NCBI GenBank assembly: GCA_963377175.1
Contig: CAUJNA010001605.1
Coordinates: forward strand, 1-64,000
From: Effrenium voratum
Taxonomy: Eukaryota; Sar; Dinophyceae; Suessiales; Symbiodiniaceae
Direction: 5' to 3'
DNA: 64,000 bases
Shown here: one piece after another, positions 54,189 to 63,423 of the stretch
How the letters are laid out: the number at the start of each line of letters is the position of its first letter
How positions within the stretch are numbered: the first letter of the stretch is position 1
Made by a program: the position numbers and the translations under genes
The notes under the pieces: model-generated
Told to the model about the DNA's origin: nothing
What the model saw: the letters and a program-made list of their open reading frames with translations, nothing else
Database searches by the model: none

Positions 54189-55451
54189 TCAAATACTCAG
54201 CCAACAAGACCGAGACATGCCAAGTAGCGGAAAGAACTGCCCATCGGCAGTCTCGTAGCCGCCAGGCACGTAGCGACCACCCCACCTGTCGGTCTTGCCC
54301 TCCATGCTTCCCCTCTCGCCCTGGTTCGGCTTTGATGATGCCCACCACGGCTTTGGAGCCTTGCCACCCTTGAGCTCCTGCTTGATGCCGTCCTTGCCGC
54401 CGTCCTTGCCGCCGTCCTTGCCACGCTTGCCGTCCTTGCCACCGTGGCCGTCCTTGCCACGCTTGCCATCCTTGCCATCCTTGCCATCCCGGCTGTCCTT
54501 GCCGCGCTTGTCGTCCTTGCCGCGCTTGCCGTCCTTGCCATCCTGGGCGTGCTTTCCGCCCTTGCCAGCCTTGCCATCTTTGCTGGCCTTGCCAGCCTTG
54601 TCTTTGGCCTTGCCAGCCTTGCCGTCTCTGCCGGCCTTGCTGTCGCCGGCCTTGCTGCCGGCCTTGCCATCTCCGCTGCCATATCCGCTGGCCGCACTTG
54701 CGCCCAGCTTGCCATAGGACCGCGATCGGTCTCGACTGCCATGCCATCCCTTGCCATGGCCAGGCTCCGGATCTCCAGCGCGGCCAGCGTGCTGCTGGGT
54801 GAAGACCGTGGCGGGCCTGGCTCTGCCCATGTACTCCGCGCTTGCAGTGGGGCGAACTCCCGGCTCCGGCTTGGGCTCCACCTGCGGCTCATTGAGCTCC
54901 ACCTGCGGCTCCTTGGAATTGTGCGGCTCCTTGAGCTCCACCTGCGGCTCCTTGAGCCCCACCTGCGGCTCCTTGAGCTCCACCTGCGGCTCATTGAGCT
55001 CCACCTGCGGCTCATTGAGCTCCACCTGCGGCTCCTTGAGCTCCACCTGCGGCTCATTGAGCTCCACCTGCGGCTCGTGCTCCACCTGCGGCTCGTGCTC
55101 CGAATCCTGCATGAGCTCATCCTCTTCCTCCTCCTCCATGCGCACGAGCTCCGCTTCCTCAACAAGCTGCAACAAATGTTCAACGTCGACATCATCTTCA
55201 TCATCTTCTTTCTTTTTTTTCTTCTTCTTCTTTTTCTTCTTTTTCACAGGATCATGTTCGGGATCCCCACATGCGTGCTTCTCTTCCGCGAGCGCCTCCT
55301 CCTTCGGCTGTTCCAGCTCATCCTCCACTCCGCAATCCTGCTCCGCCTCCTGCTTCAGCTCCTCCAGCAGCGCACTGCAATTGCATGTTCTTGTGTGAGA
55401 AGCACCCCCAAACCCTAAACTGAACATGTTCTTATGTAAGCAGCACCCCAA
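54189..55451 (-). CDS. Transposon gene 4: highly repetitive acidic/basic protein (EPQVEL and KDGK repeats)
   Basis: From 55451: a cysteine-containing N-terminus whose early part overlaps two CCCTAAA-like motifs and is uncertain, then an E-rich segment, a run of about 12 lysines (about 55205-55245), and an acidic stretch. About twelve EPQVEL-(N/K) repeats follow (about 54880-55100), then a central globular stretch and a DGK/GKD-rich basic repeat (about 54360-54700). The C-terminus has GGRYVPGGYETADGQFFPLL. The charge-patterned low complexity suggests a disordered linker or scaffold. The codon periodicity of the repeats favours real coding. No family recognised. Confidence 0.55.
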   Translation of the reverse strand: MGCCLHKNMFSLGFGGASHTRTCNCSALLEELKQEAEQDCGVEDELEQPKEEALAEEKHACGDPEHDPVKKKKKKKKKKKKEDDEDDVDVEHLLQLVEEAELVRMEEEEEDELMQDSEHEPQVEHEPQVELNEPQVELKEPQVELNEPQVELNEPQVELKEPQVGLKEPQVELKEPHNSKEPQVELNEPQVEPKPEPGVRPTASAEYMGRARPATVFTQQHAGRAGDPEPGHGKGWHGSRDRSRSYGKLGASAASGYGSGDGKAGSKAGDSKAGRDGKAGKAKDKAGKASKDGKAGKGGKHAQDGKDGKRGKDDKRGKDSRDGKDGKDGKRGKDGHGGKDGKRGKDGGKDGGKDGIKQELKGGKAPKPWWASSKPNQGERGSMEGKTDRWGGRYVPGGYETADGQFFPLLGMSRSCWLSI

Positions 55452-55470
55452 ACCCTAATGTGAACATGAC
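55385..55470. repeat. ~42-bp tandem pair containing CCCCAAACCCTAA
   Basis: CATGTTCTTGTGTGAGAAGC and CATGTTCTTATGTAAGCAGC are each followed by ACCCC(C)AAACCCTAA and TGAACATG. A telomere-like motif again lies at a gene boundary. Confidence 0.65.
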
Positions 55471-56449
55471 TGCATGCATCAAATGGCCGGTCCTCCTCCT
55501 TCGGATCCAAAACCAGCCGCTTCAGCAGCTCGCCCGGGGTCCAGTGGCGTTCATCTTCTTGAGCAGGCACATCCATGTGCGCACGATGCCGGATTCGGCC
55601 AGTTGAAAAAAAAACAAACACCTGGTTGGTTTCCAAAAACTGAAGCGAAACCTGATGAGAACAAGAGTGTTGAGGTTGGTTGGGAGCATGTCCATGTTGC
55701 AATCAAACCTTACTGTCATGTCTATAGCCATTTGGTTTGCGCTGCCTTAATCCGTACGGTGACATGTTGTTTTTCTTCGAACTGCAACCACACAAAGTTT
55801 TGGGGTCTTCCTTATCAAACACTAGGTTCAAATGACAGTGAAAGTTGAGGTTGAGCCCAAACCCTAAGCAGTGGAGTGAGGTGTGCCCAATCGGGATGCT
55901 GTGTGAATGGAGTTCCTGCAGCATGCGTTACTGGAATTGCTAAACTAACAAAACCAATGCAACCACTGCCACTATGTGAAAACATGAACACGCATGGTGC
56001 TGCGCCCCTGCGAGCCACAAAGCACAGGACAAATCCAAACTCACGATGCAAACCGTTTGCAGGTTGGCAATGACTTTCAGACATGTCTGGCGTTGCTTTC
56101 AGCCTCGGGCCACTTTGGCGTGGGGTCAAAAAGGGTGGTCAAACAAAACGTGTCTTTGTCTAACCCCTTTTTAGGTTTCACATGCGCCTTAGCTTCAAAT
56201 TGCCAAAATCATGGCAGGGTTTCAAATAGCTCGCCTCCAGCAGGGCTTTTCTAAAAGCTCGCTTTGAACTGTTTCCAGCAAAACTGCCAAGCTGGAAGCG
56301 CACACCAATGCAGGAATGAAAACACAGAAACTCTCCACCTAAAATAGCAGAAGCACGCTGCTTTGTTGATCAACCGACTCACGATCGTTGCAGCCGCCCG
56401 TGCCTCACCACTCAAAAAACGCACTCGGCTCACGCTGCACAAACCTGGC
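55471..56449. other. Intergenic region
   Basis: No supported gene. Two adjacent GCAGGG(C/T)TTT...GCTCGC motifs at about 56214-56265 and a CCAAACCCTAAGC at about 55856. Confidence 0.45.
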
Positions 56450-57127
56450 TCAATTTTCAACATCACTGGCTGGGGGTTCAGGAAGATCACCAGAATCCAC
56501 CTCTTGGCCCTTGCGCAGCCTGGTCGTTTTCTTCTTGGGCGAAGCGCGCTTCCGTGGCTTCAACTGCGTCTGCCCTGACGCAGCCATGTTCTTCATGAAG
56601 GTCATGTTCTCCTTAGTCAGCTCAACCCAGAGGTTCTTGGACGTGAGCCCCCACAAGACCCGCATTGGCCTTGACACGTGAGTGACACCCTTCCACTCCA
56701 GCTGCGGGGTCTGGATCGTCACGATCGGGCTGACCAGGTGCGCATCCTCCTCTCTGACTTTGCGCTTCTTGCGCTTCATTGCCTTGGATTCTTCTGGCAG
56801 CGAGTCTTCCATTTCAAGGGCTGCCGATGCTGCTTGGATGCTTGCTTCCTTGCGCAAGCTCAGCAAGGCATCAAAGTGCGGAACATTTGCGTTCCTGTGG
56901 CCGTCGCCCTTCTTTGAGGTAGAACTCATGGTCTTGTTCAGACAGAACTTCACGAAGCCGCGGTCAAATTTGGAAAGCCTGACGAAGGGCGCCCCAGCCT
57001 TCTCCACGGTGGTTGGCAGCCACGCCCTTTCGCCGCTGCTCGTCACAACCCATTTCTGCTCGATCTTCACGGCAGCCTGCTCATCGCCAGAGTCTCCATC
57101 CGATGGGCTTGAACCGCGTGCGGACAT
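56450..57127 (-). CDS. Transposon gene 5: unknown ~225-aa basic protein
   Basis: ATG at 57127 (MSARGSSPSDGDSGDEQAAV), with a TATATA-like sequence about 25 bp upstream. Contents: KIEQKWVVTSSGERAWLPTT, FVRLSKFDRGFVKFCLNKTM, a basic KRKKRKVR that could be a nuclear-localisation signal, VTIQTPQLEWKGVTHVSRPM, and a C-terminal KPRKRASPKKKTTRLRKG. The two basic clusters suggest nuclear or DNA-associated action (inference). No family recognised. Confidence 0.6.
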   Translation of the reverse strand: MSARGSSPSDGDSGDEQAAVKIEQKWVVTSSGERAWLPTTVEKAGAPFVRLSKFDRGFVKFCLNKTMSSTSKKGDGHRNANVPHFDALLSLRKEASIQAASAALEMEDSLPEESKAMKRKKRKVREEDAHLVSPIVTIQTPQLEWKGVTHVSRPMRVLWGLTSKNLWVELTKENMTFMKNMAASGQTQLKPRKRASPKKKTTRLRKGQEVDSGDLPEPPASDVEN

Positions 57128-57458
57128 TCACACACTGCAATGCGAGCCACTATATAACAGGGCCCTGCACACAGGCTACGAGCTTGAATGAGAAGCCCTG
57201 CAGCCGCTTCCTTGAACGCGCGCCAAATTCAACATGCGCTGCCTCACACTCAAGTTGCAAGCGGGCAACGACAAATTGTCCGCGCGTTTCCAAGCTTGGC
57301 GCGACGTCAGTGCCACATCAAAAAATATTCCATCCAACACTCTAGGCTCCACGCATGGAGGCCGGCATGATGAGAAGAAAAACATCATGAAGCAAACAAA
57401 CAGCCACAATGGAGTTTTCTAAAGTTGCTTCGTGACACGCAAGTTCTTCTCGGCCGGA

Positions 57459-59683
57459 TCAAGGAGCGCTCTTCTGGCGCTTCCGCTGCCTTTGCTCTGG
57501 GGCAGGCGGCTCCACCTTCAGCTCCTCAGGCTCAGACTCTTCCGGCTTGGGCGAGAAAAGCAGGAGGCTTTCGCCAGCGGATAAGGCCCTTTGGTTGATC
57601 ATAAGGGGGATCTTCACTGCAGAGTTGTCCTCGCCATCGCCAAACATCGGGGAGATGACACAGTTGGCCTCTTCCTCCTGGTCAGTCTTGCGCACCATGA
57701 AGAAGGGACAGAGCACCGAGCGGTCAAGGCTGCCGTCCTTCCCTGGTGGGGAAAAGGAAGAGTGGATAAAGAGCTGCACTCCGTCAATCTTACCGAGAGG
57801 CAAGCCGCCAGGCTTGGTCTCCAACTTGTGACTGCTTGGAGCCAAAACCATTTTCCCTTTTGGGAAAGATTGCTGGCACACGACATTCCTCATCGGCTTC
57901 ACTTGAAGCTTCAAGCCCTCCATGGTGTGCTCAAACTTTCTGCCTGCCTGCAGCACGGCCTGCGCCACGCGACCGCGGACTCCCATGAGCTGCAACAGGT
58001 TAGAGTTGGTCCCTGCAAAATCCTTGTACACTGGCCAACTGAACTCGAGGGACTCTGCGGGCTTCTTGACGATCTTCCAGTCCCCCCTCAAAAAGCTGGC
58101 CACTGCCACCTTGCACACACCGCTGATGGACTCTGTCTCAATGGTCAGCACAACAACCGAGCTCTCCATAGAGCGGATCTGGCCGCGGGCTTTGTCCTTC
58201 TTGCGGACCACGTAGGAGCCCACCTGGAAGCCTTTCTCCTTCAAAAGGACAGACTGATCTCGCAGCTCGCCCTCAGAGTCGTAAGCCCTTTGCCTTGGCA
58301 GGAGATAGCAGTTTAAGGGTTGCATATAACCCCGGAAATTTGGAGAAATGAGGACGACTTTTGCGGAAAACAAAACAGCCCGGAGTATAGTGTAGCAAGG
58401 TGCTCGGTGTGCTGCGCACACTGTTCGGCCTTGGAAGAGCCGGAAGAGCTCTCTCTGCGCTGGCCGTACTCCTCACAAATCCTTTTGCCAGTCAAAGCTT
58501 GCACCTCGTCCACAAGTTTGCTGCAAGCCTCGGACATGTCCAGGCCTTTGACCTTCTGCAAAGCAATCAAGACCAGAGTGTCTTCAAACTTGTCCCGCGC
58601 CTCGAGCGCTTGCAAGCCGGCCTCACGAACCAGCGGCCGCATCTTTTGCATCAGGTCCTGGGCCTTCAGGATGCCTGGCTGCAGATCTTGAGCCACAAGC
58701 ATTCGCTTCACATCTGCTGCGGCGATCATCTTCTTCTCCGAGGCATACGCCTGAGAGAACACCGCGTAGCGGAAGTGCATGTGCTGCTGCGACTGGTCCT
58801 TGCAGTTGCCACTCAAGGCAGCGTAGAAGTCAGAGCCCAGCTGCCCCGTACGCAAGCTTCGCTTGACCCTTTCTTCGGCCCTGGCAAAGAGGTCAGCCTG
58901 GTAGAAGCGCATCAGGAAGGTGAACATATACGGGCACGCGCTGGCACACATGGGCTTCGAGGCCAAGATCCGAAGCTTGACTTTGTCCCACTCAGCATTC
59001 TGGTTCACCTGGATCATGGACAAGATCCGCTTGAGCATCTGAAATTCGTGCTCCCCCTTCGCAAGCTGACTGCCAGTGTTGCACGCCGACTGCACCAACT
59101 CGCTCACGCCACTCACGCACATCACCTCCAAACTAATCACCTTCCATCTCATCCCACAACGAGCCGCCTCTGCAAAGCCTGCGTCAATGGCCTCCACTCT
59201 GGCCAGGCTCAGATGGCCATCGACGCAGAGCGGGCCACTCTGCGGGTGCAGGGCCTCATGTCGCAAGGCTCGCAACATCGCATTCGTGTGCGACCCAGCC
59301 AGCGAGGCGTAGCGCATTGAGATCTCATTGATTGGCGGTATGAGGCCACCACTGTCCTCACACAGTTTCTTATTGAAGGCAATGACCTGCTGGTCGTGCG
59401 GAGCCAACTCCAGGCATATGCCTCTGGCCTCACCGTCATTCCATCCCACCTGAGCCACCTTCTCCACAAGTTCGTGGATGTCGGGCCCCGACAATCCGAA
59501 CCCGTCTCTGTTGAGAGGCGAGCATGCAATCTGATCAGGCTCCAGCTGCACGCCCTCTCTGATCAAGCCGTGTCTCTTCAACGCTGCAAGCAACTGATGG
59601 TGGGCCTGAACTACCTGCCCAGTCTCTTCCGCATGCCGCACGGCGGCCTCAATCTCCTCTCTTGCAGCATTGCTCAACGACAT
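57459..59683 (-). CDS. Transposon gene 6: large unknown protein, at least two exons
   Basis: Start chosen at 59683 (MSLSNAAREEIEAAVRHAEE) rather than the longer upstream frame, because a TATATA-like box lies about 100 bp upstream. Exon 1 includes SPLNRDGFGLSGPDIHELVE, VGWNDGEARGICLELAPHDQ, MLRALRHEALHPQ, LSLARVEAIDAGFAEAARCG, FLMRFYQADLFARAEERVKR and a helix-rich end. Around 58420-58320 an intron with ambiguous borders leads to exon 2: QRAYDSEGELRDQS, GFQVGSYVVRKKDKARGQIR, GDWKIVKKPAESLEFSWPVY, a C-terminal half with VQLFIHSSFSPPGKDGSLDR, and a basic tail (QRQRKRQKSAP). I recall similar exon 1 text (NRDG.GL...HEL...VGWD) in uncharacterised dinoflagellate proteins (memory, unverified). Function unknown. 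Confidence 0.6.
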
Positions 59684-61277
59684 GTCTTCCAGAGCTTCCA
59701 GAATTCTCACTCTTGAGCACAACACTTTGCAAAAAACAAAGCGAGTCACTTGTACGCGTGCATGCGAGCTTGACAGCCCTGCTAAGTTGCTATATAAGCG
59801 AGCGTTCCGATCTGCCCTGCTTTGCACGTACCATGACATCTCAGGTTTCACATGTGCTCATAAGGCATGCAAGACTGCAGGTAACGCACGACAGCCCGGC
59901 CTCCACCCTGCATATAATAGTTGGGTTTATCGAGATATCCGGCCTGCAGATTGAAGCAATCACAACCAGATCGCACACATAGCAACCCTAGCCAACACAG
60001 CCGTTGGCAAGTTGAGCGCTGACGGTCTAAGTCTTGGACAGTATACAGCACACCTGAAAACGTAAGCCGCACACCTGCCAAACTGCCTTAGACATGACTG
60101 ACTTGCCAAATCTGACACGTTGCAAACCTGGCTAAGCACAATTGCAGACAGCAGCACACCCGCCTGCATCCCATACACACAAGGCTTTGCAAAAGGTTGT
60201 AACTTTTGTTGTTTGACGCCCATCCTCCGGAAACCAGCAGAATAACAGTTCAACTTCTTAGGCCATGTGTGAGTTCCATGCAAATCCAACAACGCCATGC
60301 ATGCAGGCTGCTGCGTGCGTGCCGCTTTGCAAGCTTGTTTAGTTTTCGCTGTTCATTGTGTTTGTTTCGAAAAATTGCCGTGAGCCTAATGGGTTTGACC
60401 ATGTTGTTCTCGCAGTCAGAGTTTCGGTCCAGCCGGTAAAACAAGCGGTTTTGCCAAGACATGATGTAAAAAAAATCGGCACATGTTGTAAAAAAATGGC
60501 ACCAACAACAAACATGCACGCAGCCCTATATCAGGCAGCACCCGGGACACGTCAAAGTCTCAGTTGCAAACCGCACATGGCAATGCCGGTTACCAACTGC
60601 AAGCGTGGCGCGCAAGGCCTCGAGCAAGGCCTTTTAAAACAAACGCACCAAGTTCACATGGCCCCAAAATCAACCATGAGGAAGCTCCCGCCCATGCATG
60701 GGCTTATGTTCGCACGCGCCATCCCAACGGCGCTGGCCAGCGCAACGCTGCAATCACATGCTCAAGTGCAAAAATACATGTTTCCTACATATGTTCAACA
60801 CGCACGCGTGACTCAACATCAACCAACCGTCGGCTTGCTGTAGAAAAAAAACGAATCTCGGAGGCAACTTGGCGCTCTGCTGCAATACGCGCGCTCGTTT
60901 TTGGCCTACCGCGCAATTCACTTATATCGTGTTTTGGCCGGGCGTCCTCCAATTTCGGCCGCCATGAAGGTCGAGAAAAAAACAATTTACCCATGTTACA
61001 ACTAGGATAGCAACCCAGCCAAACTGGTTTAGCTATAATGCCCAAACGCAACCGCTCAGTTTAGCCTGTTTAGAAACATAATTTGCAAACTGAACCCAAA
61101 CAGAACAGCCAGTTGTCGCACATAGTAAATTCGGGTCAAATGTTAGTAAACCGCCTATTGCACGCAAGCAAGGTTGGTTGGTTTACGCACGCTTTAGATC
61201 AGTTACGTTACGCGTTGTGCAACTTACGCCCTAGTTTGCGCAGCTTATCGCACCTGACGCAAATCAGCCATGTCGGC
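59684..61277. other. Upstream and right subterminal region of the DNA transposon
   Basis: CTATATAAGCGAGC at about 59789 with GCCCTGC 10 bp on. Nothing coding from 59850 to 60990. From about 61010 to 61270 TTTAG/TAAAC motifs are dense (CTGGTTTAGC, CAGTTTAGCC, TGTTTAGAAA, GGTTTACGCA), mirroring the left end. Confidence 0.55.
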
Positions 61278-61309
61278 CAAACACTTGCAAACGCAAACGG
61301 TCATCCAAG
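61278..61309 (-). repeat. Right terminal inverted repeat
   Basis: On the minus strand CTTGGATGACCGTTTGC then GTTTGCAAGTGTTTG, the inverted partner of 46023-46054. Confidence 0.9.
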
Positions 61310-61311
61310 TT

Positions 61312-63417
61312 GAAGATCTGCGGGTGTCCACATTGTCGCTGCAGGTCGATGAGCGCTGCGTGCCGCGTCTTGAAATACAGCGGCGAGAACGTCTCGCCCT
61401 TCAAGACGAGCCGGAGGGGGATGTGCTTGCACGCGTTCTTGCCCCCGCCGATGCGACTCCACAGACTCAAATCATAGACAAACTGGAGCAATTCGAAGTC
61501 CTCCGCGTAGCCGGCGATGGGGCCCAGGACCTTCTTCATGAAGGACTTCTTGATGCTCTGGCGACCGCTGTGTTCGCCGCCCTCCTCTGCCTCCGAGCCG
61601 CTGCTTTCGGCTGGGTGCCAAGCGCGCGGGTGGCGCCGCCCTTCCGGCTGCGGCCCGCCGACTTCCTGGGCCGGGTCGGCCGCGCTGCGGCGCCGCTGAC
61701 GGCGCACATCGCTGGCGCGGATGGCTGTCTCGCACATTGCTTCGGCCCAATAGAGGTTGGGCCAGAGCGCGTTCTCCAGGCCGGACGTCTCCAGGAACTG
61801 CAGCGGCCGCTTGCGCCGCTGCTCCGGCGCGTCCTCGCCTTCCCGCCGCAGGAATTTCTCGTGTCGCTGAACAAAGTCTCTGTAGGCGGACTCCTCGGAA
61901 TCCATCAGGAAGTCGTAGGCTGCTCGGGCGGCCCTCCTCTCGTCCCGCGGCAGCTCTCGGATCTTTTCCAGGACGCTCTCGGTTGCCCACGCCAGCCGGA
62001 TCATGGCGGTGTGGACCCGGTAGCCGTAGGCCGCCCTCTGGTAGGGGCCTGCGTCGATGTCTAGAGGCCGGAGCGCCTGAACGACTGCCTTGGAAAGCGC
62101 CCGGAGCGGCTGCGGCATCTCCTCGAAGGTTGGGATGGCAACCTTGCTGTTCTGGCACGCCTTGCAGGCCCGCGGCGCGATCTCCGGCTTGGCCACTCTG
62201 CGGCAGTCGATCGGCTCCAGCCGCCGCGGCTGCAGCGAGCGGCAGCCCTTGCAGATGCCCCAGGAACCGAATTTTGCCCAGAGCTCCACGAAACGGCCCT
62301 GCTCTGAGCGGGCCGGCGCCGGGAGGCCCGCGTCGTTCTCCGCGATGTTGTCGCCGGGCGGCGCCTCGATGTCGTGGGCCTCGAAGAACTTCTTCTGGAC
62401 GCGTTTGCGGTCGGCCTTGACCCGCTTCTTATGCTTCTTGGCCTCTGCCGCGGTTAGCGGGCGCCAGGCGCGCTTCCGAGAGGCCAGCGCCGTGGCCCAG
62501 GAGGTCTTCGGGCTCGAGCTCGCCTTCTTCGCCCGACGACGCGCCGCCCGCGGCTGGGTGTCCGCCGCCGCCTCCTTGTGGAGACGCTCGCGAAAGCTGT
62601 CTGGGACCCGAAGCAGAGCCGAGTTGTAGATGTGGGGCTTCTCCGCGTAGACAGCGCGGAATTTCTTGAGGGCGCCCAAGATGGCGCCGCGGCCCTTCGC
62701 CTTCTCGCAGGCGCCCGTCATCAGCTTTTCGTTGCAGAAGACGCAGGCCTTGTTGCCCTTAATGTGGCTGTTGTAGCTGCCCGAAGTCCCCGGGCGCTGC
62801 TGGCTATAAATACACGGCCAACGCGCTCCGCGCCCCGCGCACTTGCGCGCGTCCGCCGGGGAGGCCGCGCTCGGCTTCTTGACCGCTCTCGCCCCCGTGC
62901 TCGCGCTGGGTGCCGCGCTCGGCTTCTTCTTGACTGCCGCCTTCGCCTTCTTCGCGACCTTGTTCGCGGGCGGCCGCTCCTCTACTTTCTCCAGCTCCGC
63001 CAAGGCCGCCTCCAGGAGGTCCTCCGTCTGCGCTTTGCCCTCGCCAAGGACCTCTGCCGTCTCATGCGGCCGCTTCCCCCACGCCCGGCAGCGCTTGGGA
63101 GCCTCTGCTTCCGCCCGCTCCTCCGTAGCCGCGGCCACCTCTGCCGCCTTGTCCACCTCCGTGACCATGCTGTCGACCCACCGGTCCCAGGTCATCCGCC
63201 CGACCGGATGTTTGAGGCTGTCCAAGACCATTGTGCCAGGCGTCTTGCCCTCTGCCTCCAGCAGCGCTTTCATCCAGCCGCCGACCATGCGCTTGTAGTT
63301 CGAGATGTCCGCCTCCTGGTCGAAAAGCTCGCTCACCTCGTCGCGGCGGCGCGAGCCGCCCATCCGCTGGTAGATGCCATAGACGAGGTCCCCGCGCCAG
63401 GCGTAGTAGAGGGCCAT
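61312..63417 (-). CDS. Helitron-like gene E/F, N-terminal half: zinc-finger and Rep-proximal region
   Basis: About 700 open codons. ATG at 63417 (MALYYAWRGDLVYGIYQRMG), though gene B has a further exon-like segment upstream, so this start may be internal. Contents: SELFDQEADISNYKRMVGGW, a KKPSAA-rich linker, ACVFCNEK, a basic region (KKHKKRVKADRKRVQKKFFE), and FGSWGICKGCRSLQPRRLEP with a later ACKAC. Then LRPLDIDAGPYQRAAYGYRV, LENALWPNLYWAEAMCETA, SIKKSFMKKVLGPIAGYAED and RHAALIDLQRQCGHPQIF. The next residues belong to the inserted DNA transposon. The continuation is at 46022-43290. Together they would make a Rep-helicase of about 1,550 residues. Confidence 0.85.
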
Positions 63418-63423
63418 TGATCA

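Larger units (their letters stand above)
46023..61309 (-). mobile_element. 15.3-kb multi-gene DNA transposon inserted in Helitron-like gene E/F
   Basis: Ends in 32-bp inverted repeats matching at 29 of 32 positions, starting CTTGGATG and finishing GTTTGCAAGTGTTTG. It is flanked by TT on both sides (46021-46022 and 61310-61311). Removing the element and one TT restores an open helicase/Rep frame at exactly the position where related genes B and D are continuous. Both subterminal regions are rich in TAAAC/GTTTA motifs. All long reading frames are on the minus strand and include a probable DDE-type transposase. The 2-bp duplication and short inverted ends would suit a member of the CMC (CACTA/Mirage/Chapaev) group, but the ends are not CACTA, so the superfamily is uncertain. 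Confidence 0.85.

Noticed and set aside
54295..55418. Plus-strand frames rich in LPSLP, VLA or CGSLSST
   Set aside because: Antisense to the repetitive gene 4; the minus frame continues through non-repetitive flanks and matches the orientation of the other transposon genes.
46023..61309. The 15.3-kb insert as a giant intron of gene E/F
   Set aside because: It has inverted terminal repeats, a 2-bp duplication and its own genes; the borders are CTTGG...CCAAG rather than a splice pattern.
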